Assembly (NCBI GenBank): GCA_945619025.1 | Contig: CALZBJ010000007.1 | Coordinates: forward strand, 19,491-83,490 | Direction: 5' to 3' | DNA: 64,000 bases | Source of the DNA: CALZBJ01 sp945619025 | GTDB taxonomy: Bacteria; Pseudomonadota; Gammaproteobacteria; Cardiobacteriales; Wohlfahrtiimonadaceae | Shown here: one piece after another, positions 43,101 through 51,590 of the stretch | How the letters are laid out: each line of letters begins with the position of its first letter | Numbering within the stretch: the stretch's first letter is position 1 | Made by a program: the position numbers and the translations under genes | The notes under the pieces: generated by a model | What the model was told of the DNA's origin: nothing | Seen by the model: the letters and a program-made list of their open reading frames with translations, nothing else | The model's database searches: none

Positions 43101-43665
43101 TTTCAAGCTCAGCATCACTAAAGATCGCTCGCATACCGCGTCCGCCGCCACCCCAGCTTGCTTTAAGCATCACAGGATAGCCGATCTCGTTTGCAATCTT
43201 ACGAATCTCATCCATCTCATAAGGCAGCGAGCTTGAAGCGGGAATCACCGGAACGTCAGCTGAAATCGCCAAATTACGCGCCGCAATTTTATTGCCTAAA
43301 CTCTCTAAAACCTGAATGGATGGCCCGATAAAGACAATGTCATTATCCAAACACGCCTGAGCGAGCTTTGGATTTTCTGCCAAGAAACCGTACCCGGGAT
43401 GGATCGCATCCGCGCCGGTCTCTTTTGCGATACGGATAATATCATCGATGTCGAGATACGCTTCAAGCGGACGTTTGCCTTTTCCTACGATATAGCTCTC
43501 ATCTGCTCTGAAACGATGGGTCGAACGCTTGTCTTGCTCCGCATAGATCGCCACGGTTTTGATCTCCATCTCTGACGCAGCGCGTAAGATACGAAGAGCG
43601 ATCTCCGAACGGTTGGCAACTAACAGCTTCTTAATTTTTCTGACATCGTAAGCATCTGGTGACAT
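40189..43665 (-). CDS. pyc: Pyruvate carboxylase
   Basis: This 1158-residue enzyme makes oxaloacetate from pyruvate, bicarbonate and ATP. The biotin carboxylase domain (about 1-460) has the glycine-rich SWGGGGRGM, ERDCSVQRRHQK and EVNPRIQVEHTVTE. The carboxyltransferase domain (about 545-830) begins TDTSMRDAHQSL and has FHTHDTSG with metal-binding histidines. The carrier domain ends the protein with EAMKMET, where K1124 carries biotin. The length is normal for a single-chain (alpha4) enzyme. It needs biotin, whose pathway lies 7 kb away in the window. It stands alone on the minus strand, with AGGAAAC near the ATG. Confidence 0.97.
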   Translation of the reverse strand: MSPDAYDVRKIKKLLVANRSEIALRILRAASEMEIKTVAIYAEQDKRSTHRFRADESYIVGKGKRPLEAYLDIDDIIRIAKETGADAIHPGYGFLAENPKLAQACLDNDIVFIGPSIQVLESLGNKIAARNLAISADVPVIPASSSLPYEMDEIRKIANEIGYPVMLKASWGGGGRGMRAIFSDAELETCVEEARRESLAAFGSDEVYFEKMIVHARHVEVQLLGDLHGNIVHLFERDCSVQRRHQKVVERAPAPYLSDETREALCQSAIQLGKKANYTNAGTVEFLLDSETNKFYFIEVNPRIQVEHTVTEQVTGIDIVKAQIQVAQGAEIGTDSMDVPKQEEIKLSGFALQCRVTTEDPQNNFVPDNGTIIAYRSPAGFGIRLDGGTAYSGAVISPYYDSLLVKVTTWGSTVEESIHRMDRALREFRIRGVSTNLLFVENVINHPKFLHGEYTTKFIDETPELFDFRVNRDRASKMLNFLGEVAVNGNPELEGREIPKHFIKPILPAPTPKQIIVNEEVKGSRERLIELGADGFSKWMLDQKEVLITDTSMRDAHQSLFATRMRSNDLWEIAPYYEKLMPSLFSVECWGGATFDVSMRFLNEDPWDRLQKLRQMMPNTLFQMLLRGVNGVGYTSYPDNVIQHFVKQAAENGIDLFRVFDSLNIVENMRVSMDSVIEAGKLCEGTICYTADLFDASRPKYQLQYYVDLAKKLEKAGAHIIGIKDMAGICRPRAASALVKALKEEVGLPIHFHTHDTSGIASASILAAIEAGVDAVDTAVDSLSGLTSQPSMGSIINALKGTEKESSISLDSVNKISTYFEGVRSLYAPFSSDMKAGTSDVYRHEMPGGQYTNLREQARSMGLEARWSDIASAYADVNQLLGDIVKVTPSSKVVGDMALMMVTQEISKEDVLNPDKEIAFPQSVVGLLKGELGIPMGGFPEDITAKVLQGEEPIHGRPGAHLPPVDLEKVREELSAELEIEIDDNYLASYLMYPAVFKDFIKFQKEFGEVSTIPTKPYFYGLEKDQYVSIELEHGKDILVKLMAISSPDRGGNCSVFFELNGETRVISVPKAGLQSQEKKRPKAEAGNKRQIAAMMPGVVGKIHVEVGDIVKEGDAVITLEAMKMETTLRTEIGGIVKEVSVASGDAVESQDLLLIIE

Positions 43666-43897
43666 TTGTAATGTTTCCTCCGGATATGATTATTTATTTC
43701 TTATAATTTATTTATGTTTTTATTGAGTTCAACTATGAACTTCTTTTATATATAGCAGTCAGCCCCCCAAATGTCACCACTTAATCACCCTATTTGCCTA
43801 TAAATCAGCTAAAATGAAGGGATAATCAAAGCAAAACGATGACCTTTGAATAAAGACTACACAATTACTACACGACGATTCTACTACTAATACGCCT

Positions 43898-44695
43898 ATG
43901 AGCAAAACTAATTTTACCTATCGCTATACCGATGCCGGCCGAGAAACCATTTTTCCATCGCCCGATTATGAGCATGAAAAGACGCTTCCGAACCTGCGTT
44001 ATATTTCGGTGATGGTCTGGAATATCTTCAAACAGCAGCGGCTTGACTGGTTAACCCTTTTGGAAGAACACGCTAAGCAGCGCCATTTTGTACTCCTGCA
44101 GGAAGCTCACTCCACCCAAAATTTAATTGATTTTGCCACACGAAATTTTCTAGTGGCCGACCAAGTTCCCGCGATTGAACTCCCCAATATGACCTCTGGC
44201 GTCATGACCTTATCGAAAGTCCCGCCGGTCTATTGCAAAGCATTTCGTAAAAACGAGCCCTTTTTGCGCCTTCCAAAATCGGCGCTAATTACCCTTTATC
44301 AGATGCATGATGGGCGCTATTTAATGGTGATTAATGTGCATGCGGTCAATTTTAGCCTCGGCGTTGGCATCTATCGCGAACAGATTAAATCCTTTGCGGA
44401 ACATGTGATGAATCATAATGGCCCGGTGATTTTTGCCGGCGATTTTAATACTTGGAGCCGCGCGCGCCTCCATCTTCTCTATCAATTTACCCGCCGTATG
44501 GGCTTAAGACCGGTACGATTTGATAATGATGAGCGTAAAAATGTCTTTAAACATCCGCTCGATTTTATCTTTTATCGCGGGCTTGAGGTGCATTCCTCTG
44601 AGGTGATTCGCACGGATGCATCGGACCATAATCCACTCGTTGTCACCTTTAAAATCCAAGATGCAGAACAAGTGCCCGCCGCATCTGATCTATAA
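43898..44695 (+). CDS. Endonuclease/exonuclease/phosphatase family protein (YafD-like)
   Basis: The product is a 265-residue member of the EEP fold, similar in length and layout to E. coli YafD. The catalytic blocks are MVWNIFKQQ (Asn), LLQEAH (Glu, metal), INVHAVNF, FAGDFNTW (Asp/Asn) and SDHNPLVV (general-base Asp-His). The fold cleaves phosphoesters in nucleic acids, lipids or inositol phosphates, so the substrate is open. No signal peptide is seen. It stands upstream of the ABC system with a 245-base gap. Confidence 0.82.
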   Translation: MSKTNFTYRYTDAGRETIFPSPDYEHEKTLPNLRYISVMVWNIFKQQRLDWLTLLEEHAKQRHFVLLQEAHSTQNLIDFATRNFLVADQVPAIELPNMTSGVMTLSKVPPVYCKAFRKNEPFLRLPKSALITLYQMHDGRYLMVINVHAVNFSLGVGIYREQIKSFAEHVMNHNGPVIFAGDFNTWSRARLHLLYQFTRRMGLRPVRFDNDERKNVFKHPLDFIFYRGLEVHSSEVIRTDASDHNPLVVTFKIQDAEQVPAASDL

Positions 44696-44939
44696 CGGGC
44701 ATAATCGTTTTGTCATATGACAATGTAAAGATAGGAAAATATCCTCGTGTAAATCCCGCTAAGATTGCCCAATTAAGCATCAATCCGGCGCGCGAGATGT
44801 TTATTAATAGTGCGGTTTGCGCTAACATGAGGGGATAATTTACAATCAATATTAAACAATAATTCACAAAACATTTACGTTTTTATCACTGATTAAACTT
44901 TGCTGACATCAGCGAACCTATTTGATATCGAGGTCAAAT

Positions 44940-46061
44940 ATGCAACAAGGCAAAAATAGAAAACTCTTCCTAGGCGGCGCGGCCATTGCGCTCATTATCG
45001 CGCTCACTGCAAGCTACCTGCTCCAGCGCGACGACATGAAAGGATTCATTAAAAGTAACGGTCGAATCGAGGTCACGCCCTTAGATATCTCTACTAAACT
45101 CCCCGGCCGGATTGAAACCATTTTGGCCGATGAAGGCGATTATGTGGAAGCGGGACAAGTCGTTGCGGTGATGCAGCTTGATTCTCTTGAGGCACAGCTT
45201 GAAGAGGCAAAAGCCTATTTCCAACAAGCGAAACACAATGCCGATTCTGCAAAAGCGATGGTCGCTGCCCGTATGAGCGATAAGGAAGCCGCTGAAGCGG
45301 CGGTGTCTGCCAAAGAGAGCCAGCTTTATGCGGCTGAGCGCAAAATGAAACGAATTGAAACGCTCGTTAAAAAAGGGGCAACTACCGAGCAAGAATTTGA
45401 TGACCAAGAGGCCTATACTCGCGTTCTCACCGCTGAAATTGCTACCGCAAAATCAAAAGTGCTCGCAGCGCAAGCTGCTGTTGATGCGGCTAAAGCACAA
45501 TCCGTTGCGGCTGAATCGCAAGTCTTAGCGGCGCAAGCGACCATCAATCGCGTCAATGCCGATATTAAAGACAGTAAACTTGTCGCGCCGGTAAAAGGCC
45601 GCATTCAATACCGCATCTCTGAGCCCGGTGAAGTCTTAGGCGCAGGCGGTAAAGTGCTCAACCTTCTTGATCTCTCGAAAGTCCACATGACCTTCTTCCT
45701 CCCGACCCAATACACCGGTTTACTCGTTGAAGGGGAAAACGATGGCACCGAAGTGCGCATTATTTTAGATGTGGCCCAAGAATATGTGATTCCAGCACGC
45801 GTAACCTTTGTCTCACCCGAAGCGCAATTTACCCCGAAAACCGTTGAAACTGAAGATGAGCGCCAGAAATTGATGTATCGCGTGAAAGCGAAAGTCGATC
45901 CACGCCTGCTTGAGCGCTATCGTAAATATATTAAAACCGGCGTCACCGGCGAAGCCTACATCAAAGCCGATCCCAATGCTGAGTGGCCTGAGCGTTTTGC
46001 CGTCACTCTTCTCGATGAGATTGAGGCAAACGACGCAAGTGCCGATACAGCCAAAAAATAG
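44940..46061 (+). CDS. HlyD/membrane-fusion family periplasmic adaptor (YhiI-like)
   Basis: The product is a 373-residue adaptor with one N-terminal membrane segment (about residues 9-27). The lipoyl half-motif (KLPGRIETILADEGDYVEAGQVVA) follows, then a long coiled-coil hairpin (about 75-205) rich in Ala, Glu and Lys, and the second half GRIQYRISEPGEVLGAGGKVL. It links an inner-membrane pump to an outer-membrane channel. The ATG at 44940 has GAGG upstream. The next two genes match E. coli rbbA and yhhJ, so this is the YhiI member. No TolC-type gene is in the window. Confidence 0.87.
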   Translation: MQQGKNRKLFLGGAAIALIIALTASYLLQRDDMKGFIKSNGRIEVTPLDISTKLPGRIETILADEGDYVEAGQVVAVMQLDSLEAQLEEAKAYFQQAKHNADSAKAMVAARMSDKEAAEAAVSAKESQLYAAERKMKRIETLVKKGATTEQEFDDQEAYTRVLTAEIATAKSKVLAAQAAVDAAKAQSVAAESQVLAAQATINRVNADIKDSKLVAPVKGRIQYRISEPGEVLGAGGKVLNLLDLSKVHMTFFLPTQYTGLLVEGENDGTEVRIILDVAQEYVIPARVTFVSPEAQFTPKTVETEDERQKLMYRVKAKVDPRLLERYRKYIKTGVTGEAYIKADPNAEWPERFAVTLLDEIEANDASADTAKK

Positions 46062-46125
46062 AGTCCTCGGTACTGGGTACTTAGCATTTACCCCTTAGCA
46101 CTCTACAAATCAGCATGGGAAAAGA

Positions 46126-46161
46126 GCCCTTAATTCCCCTATTTAGATAGGCATTAAGGGC
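46126..46161 (+). repeat. Hairpin between the adaptor and RbbA genes
   Basis: GCCCTTAAT (46126-46134) and ATTAAGGGC (46153-46161) are perfect complements. An inner CCTAT/ATAGG helix continues the stem. No T run follows, so it is probably a stability or pausing element. Confidence 0.6.
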
Positions 46162-46190
46162 GTAGGTTTACGAACAAGGAATCGATCGCG

Positions 46191-48935
46191 ATGGTTAAAG
46201 AATCTGTTGTTTCAGTCAAAAATGTGACGTTAAAATATGGGGAAAATATCGCTCTTGATGATCTCTCCATCGATATTCCGAGCGGAATTGTCGTTGGCAT
46301 GATTGGCCCCGATGGCGTCGGAAAATCGAGTCTGCTCTCGTTAATTGCCGGTGCCCGCGCGATTCAAACGGGCGAAGTGATCGTACTCGGTGGCGATATG
46401 GGTGAAAAATCCGTTCGTGACATCACCTGCCCGCGCATCGCTTATATGCCGCAAGGCCTTGGGAAAAACCTCTATCCGACTCTCTCGGTGGAAGAAAACT
46501 TGCAGTTTTTCGGTCGTCTCTTTGGACACAATGCAAAAGAGCGCCGTGAACGGATTGATGATCTCACTAAAAGTACCGGACTCTTCCCCTTCTTAGATCG
46601 TCCCGCCGGGAAACTCTCTGGTGGAATGAAGCAAAAACTCGGGCTCTGTTGTGCGCTGATTCACGACCCCGACCTTCTTATTTTAGACGAACCGACTACC
46701 GGTGTTGACCCGCTCGCACGCTCGCAATTTTGGGATCTGATCGATCGCATTCGTGAAGATCGCCCTGAAATGAGCGTCATTGTGGCCACCGCCTATATGG
46801 ATGAAGCGGAGCGTTTTAAGTGGCTAATTGCCATGGACGATGGTGAAATTCTCGCAACCGGCGCGCCGAAAGAGTTGTTAGAACGTACCGAATCGGACAA
46901 TCTTGAAGCGGCGTTTATTAAGCTCCTTCCCGAGGAAAAACGCATCGGCTATGAGCCTGTGATCGTACCGCCCCTTAATCTCGATAAAGATACCGCGATC
47001 GCCATTAAAGCGGAAGGATTAACCAAAAAATTTGGCAATTTTACCGCCGTTAATAATGTCAGTTTTGAGATTCAAAAGGGCGAGATTTTTGGCTTTCTCG
47101 GCTCCAATGGCTGTGGTAAATCAACGACGATGAAGATGCTCACTGGCCTTCTCCCCGTTTCAGAAGGAAAGGCGTGGCTCTTTGGGAAAGAGATCGATTC
47201 GCACGATATTAATACCCGCCGCCGTGTTGGCTATATGTCCCAAGCGTTCTCGCTCTATAGTGAGCTAACCGTCTTTCAAAACTTAGAACTCCACGCCCGC
47301 CTTTTCCATGTAGCGCCTGAAGAGATGAGCGGCCGCATTGAGGAGATGGTAGAGCGTTTTGAGCTTAGCGATGTGCTTGATATGCTCCCCAATGACCTTC
47401 CCCTTGGGATGCGTCAGCGTCTCTCCCTTGCCGTTGCGATGGTACATAAACCCGAGCTCTTAATTTTGGATGAACCCACCTCCGGCGTTGACCCAGTGGC
47501 GCGGGATAACTTTTGGCGTTTTCTCATTGAACTCTCGCGAAATGATGGCGTCACCATCTTTATTTCCACCCACTTTATGAATGAGGCGCTCCGCTGTGAC
47601 CGCATGTCGATGATGCATGCCGGCGAAGTGCTCGACAGTGATACGCCGGAAAAACTGATTGAGAAACAAGGCACCGAGACGCTCGAAGAGGCGTTTATTA
47701 AATACCTTCTTGATGCGGGCGCGGGCGATGATGAAGCGGTGCCGAAAAAAGAGGGCCATCTGTTAGATACCTCAACGAGTAACGCTCATGAGGCTGATGA
47801 GTCCTTCCAACGCTTTAGCCTTCAGCGCCTATTAAGCTATACCTGGCGTGAAGCCCTTGAGCTTCGCCGTGACCCGGTTCGCGCCACCTTAGCACTCCTT
47901 GGCTCGCTCATTTTAATGGTGACGATCGGCTATGGAATTACCCTCGATGTGGAGGATCTCCCCTACGCGATTTTAGACCGTGACCAAACAACATTGAGCC
48001 ACAGTTATGCCAATAATATTTCCGGCTCACGCTACTTTATCGAAAAAGATCCGATCCACAATTATGAAGAGCTCGACCGGCGCATGCGCAATACCGATAT
48101 CGCCCTTGCCATCGAGATTCCGCCAAATTTTGCACGAGATGTGGCCCGCGGGAATAATGTCGAAATCGGCGTTTGGATTGATGGTGCAATGCCCCAACGG
48201 GCGGAAACCATTCGAGGTTACGTTCAAGGAATGCACCAAGAGTGGCTGATGAGCGAGGCGAAATATCGCTATGGTTATGAATTTAAACCGGCCTTTAATG
48301 TGGAGATGCGGTATCGCTATAATCCCGATGTACGAAGCTTAACCGCCATTGTACCGGCAGTGATTCCGATTATGCTACTCCTCATTCCTGCAATGCTGAC
48401 AGCGCTTTCGGTGGTGCGCGAAAAAGAACTTGGGTCGATTATTAATCTCTATGTTACCCCCGTCAGTAAACTTGAATTTTTACTCGGGAAACAGGTGCCC
48501 TATATTATTATCTCGATGCTCAACTATCTCCTAATGGTGGGGCTTGCGATCTTCTATTTTGAAGTGCCGATGAAGGGCGGATTTTTCACTCTGACGATCA
48601 TCACCTTCTTCTTCTGCATCTTCTCAACGGGCTTTGGACTTTTTGCTTCAACGCTGACGAAAAGCCAGATCGGCGCAATGTTCTTTACCATTATCGGCAC
48701 GCTCATTCCCGCGATTCAATTTGCCGGAATGCTCAACCCCGTCTCGGCGCTTGATGGTTTTGGACGCGTGATTGGTGAGATCTACCCCGCATCGCATATG
48801 CTCACGGCAACCCGCGGCGTCTTTAGTAAAGCGCTCTATCTCAATGATCTCTCAAACGAGCTGGTGATCTTGATGATTACCGCGCCGATTATCGTCCTTT
48901 GCAGCGTGATGCTTCTTAAAAAACAGGATTCCTAA
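46191..48935 (+). CDS. rbbA: RbbA-type ABC protein: two ATPase domains fused to an ABC-2 permease
   Basis: This 914-residue fusion resembles E. coli RbbA (YhiH). ATPase domain 1 (about 5-240) has GPDGVGKSS (39-47), LSGGMKQKLGL and LILDEPTTGVDP. ATPase domain 2 (about 270-500) has GSNGCGKSTT and LILDEPTSGVDP, but its signature reads LPLGMRQRLSLA instead of LSGG. Membrane segments from about residue 570 form an ABC-2 permease with a large external loop. RbbA was described as a ribosome-bound ATPase, while this architecture and its neighbours fit an export pump. It follows the adaptor gene after 129 bases, and its stop codon is one base from the next start. Confidence 0.9.
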   Translation: MVKESVVSVKNVTLKYGENIALDDLSIDIPSGIVVGMIGPDGVGKSSLLSLIAGARAIQTGEVIVLGGDMGEKSVRDITCPRIAYMPQGLGKNLYPTLSVEENLQFFGRLFGHNAKERRERIDDLTKSTGLFPFLDRPAGKLSGGMKQKLGLCCALIHDPDLLILDEPTTGVDPLARSQFWDLIDRIREDRPEMSVIVATAYMDEAERFKWLIAMDDGEILATGAPKELLERTESDNLEAAFIKLLPEEKRIGYEPVIVPPLNLDKDTAIAIKAEGLTKKFGNFTAVNNVSFEIQKGEIFGFLGSNGCGKSTTMKMLTGLLPVSEGKAWLFGKEIDSHDINTRRRVGYMSQAFSLYSELTVFQNLELHARLFHVAPEEMSGRIEEMVERFELSDVLDMLPNDLPLGMRQRLSLAVAMVHKPELLILDEPTSGVDPVARDNFWRFLIELSRNDGVTIFISTHFMNEALRCDRMSMMHAGEVLDSDTPEKLIEKQGTETLEEAFIKYLLDAGAGDDEAVPKKEGHLLDTSTSNAHEADESFQRFSLQRLLSYTWREALELRRDPVRATLALLGSLILMVTIGYGITLDVEDLPYAILDRDQTTLSHSYANNISGSRYFIEKDPIHNYEELDRRMRNTDIALAIEIPPNFARDVARGNNVEIGVWIDGAMPQRAETIRGYVQGMHQEWLMSEAKYRYGYEFKPAFNVEMRYRYNPDVRSLTAIVPAVIPIMLLLIPAMLTALSVVREKELGSIINLYVTPVSKLEFLLGKQVPYIIISMLNYLLMVGLAIFYFEVPMKGGFFTLTIITFFFCIFSTGFGLFASTLTKSQIGAMFFTIIGTLIPAIQFAGMLNPVSALDGFGRVIGEIYPASHMLTATRGVFSKALYLNDLSNELVILMITAPIIVLCSVMLLKKQDS

Positions 48936-48936
48936 A

Positions 48937-50067
48937 ATGATTATGCGTAAAATTTCCAATATCTATTTTTTAGGCATCAAAGAGCTTTGGAGCCTGATTC
49001 GCGACCCGATTTTACTGGTCTTGATCGCCTTTACCTTTACCGTTTCGGTCTATACTGCGGCAACCGCCGTGCCTGATGGCCTTCAAAATGCGAGCGTTGC
49101 CTTTGTTGATGAAGACCGCTCAACTCTCTCTCAGCGCATTCAAACCGCCTTCTATCCGCCCCAATTTTCACCGCCCAAAGAGATTACTTTAAGTGAAATG
49201 GACCATGGTATGGATAAAGGCGATTACACCTTTGTGGTGAACATTCCGCCCTATTTCCAAAAAGATGTACTCGGCGGCCGCCACCCAACTCTGCAGCTCA
49301 ACATTGACGCAACGCGCATGACGCAGGCCTTTACCGGGAATGTGATTATCAATCAAATTATTAATGGTGAGGTGAGTGAATATCTTCAACGCTACCGCAG
49401 TGAAGCACTCTATCCGGTAAAACTGGTGGAGCGGATGCGTTTTAATCCTAATCTCACTGCTTCTTGGTTTGGCGCGCTGACGGAGATTATTAACCTTATT
49501 ACCATGCTCTCGATTATTCTCACTGGTGCGGCGCTCATTCGGGAGCGGGAACGTGGAACAGTGGAGCATCTTCTGGTGATGCCGCTCACGCCCTTTGAGA
49601 TTATGCTCTCTAAAATTTGGTCGATGGGACTTGTGGTCTTAATCGCCTCGACCTTATCGCTTACCTTTGTGGTGCAAGGCGTACTCAATGTGCCAGTCGA
49701 AGGCTCGGTGCTGCTTTTTGTCTGTGGCGCAGCGCTTCACCTTTTTGCGACCACTTCCATGGGGATTTATCTTGCGACGCTTGCGCGCAATATGCCGCAA
49801 TTTGGGATGCTTATGCTGCTTGTGTTAATTCCGCTACAGATGTTATCAGGCGGGATGACCGCGCGGGAAAGTATGCCAGAATTGATTCAAAACGTGATGC
49901 TTGCCGCGCCGACAACCCACTTTATTGAGCTTGGGAAAGCGATTTTATTCCGCGGTGCCGGCTTTGAGATTGTATGGCCCTCGTTCTTCTATCTGCTTAT
50001 TATCGGCTCCTGTTTCTTCTTCTTTGCCCATCAGCGCTTCCGTTCGACGATTAGCCAAATGGCGTAA
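48937..50067 (+). CDS. ABC-2 type permease (YhhJ-like)
   Basis: The product is a 376-residue ABC-2 permease. One N-terminal segment is followed by a periplasmic domain of about 130 residues (FVDEDRSTLSQRIQ...), then five membrane segments, with RERERGTVEHLLVMPLTPFEI at the coupling region and LLVLIPLQMLSGGMTARESMP near the end. It starts one base after the RbbA stop codon. Together with the RbbA permease half it probably forms the transmembrane dimer of a tripartite exporter. Confidence 0.9.
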   Translation: MIMRKISNIYFLGIKELWSLIRDPILLVLIAFTFTVSVYTAATAVPDGLQNASVAFVDEDRSTLSQRIQTAFYPPQFSPPKEITLSEMDHGMDKGDYTFVVNIPPYFQKDVLGGRHPTLQLNIDATRMTQAFTGNVIINQIINGEVSEYLQRYRSEALYPVKLVERMRFNPNLTASWFGALTEIINLITMLSIILTGAALIRERERGTVEHLLVMPLTPFEIMLSKIWSMGLVVLIASTLSLTFVVQGVLNVPVEGSVLLFVCGAALHLFATTSMGIYLATLARNMPQFGMLMLLVLIPLQMLSGGMTARESMPELIQNVMLAAPTTHFIELGKAILFRGAGFEIVWPSFFYLLIIGSCFFFFAHQRFRSTISQMA

Positions 50068-50107
50068 AGGGAACTCAGATAAAGTCATACAATCGAAACG
50101 TAAGACA

Positions 50108-50166
50108 GCAAAAAGCCTAAATCATCTCAGATATTTAATACCGTGGTGATTCAGGCTTTTTTATAT
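50108..50166. terminator. Bidirectional terminator after the ABC operon
   Basis: AAAAAGCCTAAATCATC pairs with GGTGATTCAGGCTTTTTT (imperfect) around a loop of about 18 bases, with T runs in both directions. It serves the ABC operon and the convergent gene at 50182. Confidence 0.7.
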
Positions 50167-50181
50167 ATTAAGCTAGTTGGG

Positions 50182-50673
50182 TTAGGCCCAGTGAATGTGC
50201 GTCACTTTTTCTGCAAGATCCACAAGCGACCATTCGTCGCGATAATCATCGGGATCCCACTCATCATTAAAACTGCCATCTTCTTCAGAGAGCGGAATGC
50301 CTTGATTAACGAGCACTGCCTCATTCGCTTCCTGCCATTTACGCATAAGCGAGCCATCTTGGTGATATTCAAATAAGAGCTCACCGCTTAAAAGATGACT
50401 CTTAATCATAAAAAGATCCCCTTTCGCCGAAAGTTTTGAGAGCGCTGCTTCAAGCTCGCCATCAAAAAACTTCTGCTCAAGAAGGTGTGGATCGATTAAA
50501 AAATAGTGCCATTCGCCGTAATGCCCGAGGATCATCGATTTAAATTCCAAAAATCCAAATGGAACGCAATCCCCTTGCACGAAATGAAATTCTTTACCAT
50601 TAAAGTGCTCGCGCGCCCAATCAAACAGCGCATAACTACAATCGCTCTTTAAAAAAATTGCACTGATATCCAT
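50182..50673 (-). CDS. Unrecognised soluble protein
   Basis: This 163-residue protein was not recognised. The frame is open far upstream, but the ATG at 50673 has GAGGGC before it and the upstream part is AT-rich and unlike protein, so the shorter form is taken. It is acidic, with several tryptophans and tyrosines and no membrane segment (for example FDWAREHFNGKEFHF). It stands alone between two terminators. Confidence 0.65.
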   Translation of the reverse strand: MDISAIFLKSDCSYALFDWAREHFNGKEFHFVQGDCVPFGFLEFKSMILGHYGEWHYFLIDPHLLEQKFFDGELEAALSKLSAKGDLFMIKSHLLSGELLFEYHQDGSLMRKWQEANEAVLVNQGIPLSEEDGSFNDEWDPDDYRDEWSLVDLAEKVTHIHWA

Positions 50674-50807
50674 ATTATTTGCCCTCGTAATGTTAACGAA
50701 TTTTATTGTTATAGTCGTAGTGTGACATAGTTTTATGACGCAAATGTTACAGATAGCAAGATTTGGGATAACAATCAATTTAAATGTTAAGCTTTGTAAA
50801 ATAAAAA

Positions 50808-50871
50808 ACAAAAACCTCCAAAACTTCTTGATTAACATAAAGTAAAACAAGACTCTGGAGATTTTCGATAT
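50808..50871 (-). terminator. Intrinsic terminator of the bioBFCD operon
   Basis: On the minus strand an imperfect stem (TCTCCAGAGTCTTG with CAAGAAGTTTTGGAG) is followed by a long T-rich tail, 30 bases after the bioD stop. Confidence 0.7.
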
Positions 50872-50900
50872 TTAAATAAATTTAAAACTCGTGTAAAGAA

Positions 50901-51590
50901 CTATAAGGAATAATATTCAATTAAAGGCGCGATATTGAGATCTGCTTCACGAAACTCGACACCATGTTTGACTTCGCCTAAGCACGGGATATCAGTGAGC
51001 TCGCGGATCGATTCCATATAATCTTGAATGTATCGATCATCGCCGTCGTGAATGTGATTGCCAACCCAGCCTAAAATTGGTAGTTCTGCCTGCTTCACCG
51101 CTTCAAAGGTCAGTAGCGCATGATTAATGCAACCAAGTTTCAAACCGACTACAACCACTACCGGAAAACGGTTTTTAATCACCCAATCGGCAAAGGTCCC
51201 TTCCTCATTGAGCGGGGTAAACCAACCGCCCGCGCCTTCCACTAATAGATAGCGAGATTTCGTTAAAAGATGCTCTGCCCCTTGTGTCATTACTTTAAAT
51301 TCGATCGGGCGATTTTCCGCACGACTTAAGAGGTGCGGCGCCGTTGCGATCTCAAAAAAGTAAGGATTTACTTCATCGTACGTGAGAGCCACATCCGGGT
51401 TTGAGGCCTTTAAATGCGCTACGGCATCGGGGTTTTTAAAACCCATCTCTGTAGCTTCCGCGCCTGATGCGATCGGTTTATAGCCTACCGTTTGGTGCTG
51501 GTGCGCATTGAGCGTTTGTAAAATTAATAAGGAGACGTAGGTTTTCCCCACTTCCGTATCGGTTCCGGTAATAAACCAGGCATTATTCAT
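50901..51590 (-). CDS. bioD: Dethiobiotin synthetase BioD
   Basis: The product is a 229-residue P-loop enzyme with GTDTEVGKTYVS near the N-terminus (ATP binding), GYKPIASGAE, and VEGAGGWFTPL. It carboxylates and closes 7,8-diaminopelargonic acid to dethiobiotin, using ATP and CO2. It is the last gene of bioB-bioF-bioC-bioD, and its start overlaps the end of bioC by 8 bases. Confidence 0.95.
   Translation of the reverse strand: MNNAWFITGTDTEVGKTYVSLLILQTLNAHQHQTVGYKPIASGAEATEMGFKNPDAVAHLKASNPDVALTYDEVNPYFFEIATAPHLLSRAENRPIEFKVMTQGAEHLLTKSRYLLVEGAGGWFTPLNEEGTFADWVIKNRFPVVVVVGLKLGCINHALLTFEAVKQAELPILGWVGNHIHDGDDRYIQDYMESIRELTDIPCLGEVKHGVEFREADLNIAPLIEYYSL

Noticed and set aside
44649..44867. 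72-codon minus-strand frame between the YafD-like and adaptor genes
   Set aside because: It overlaps the end of the plus-strand gene, lacks a ribosome-binding site and has no recognised sequence.
50674..50850. N-terminal extension of the gene at 50182-50673
   Set aside because: The extra 59 codons are AT-rich, lack a ribosome-binding site at the ATG and do not look like a continuous domain. The ATG at 50673 has GAGGGC upstream.
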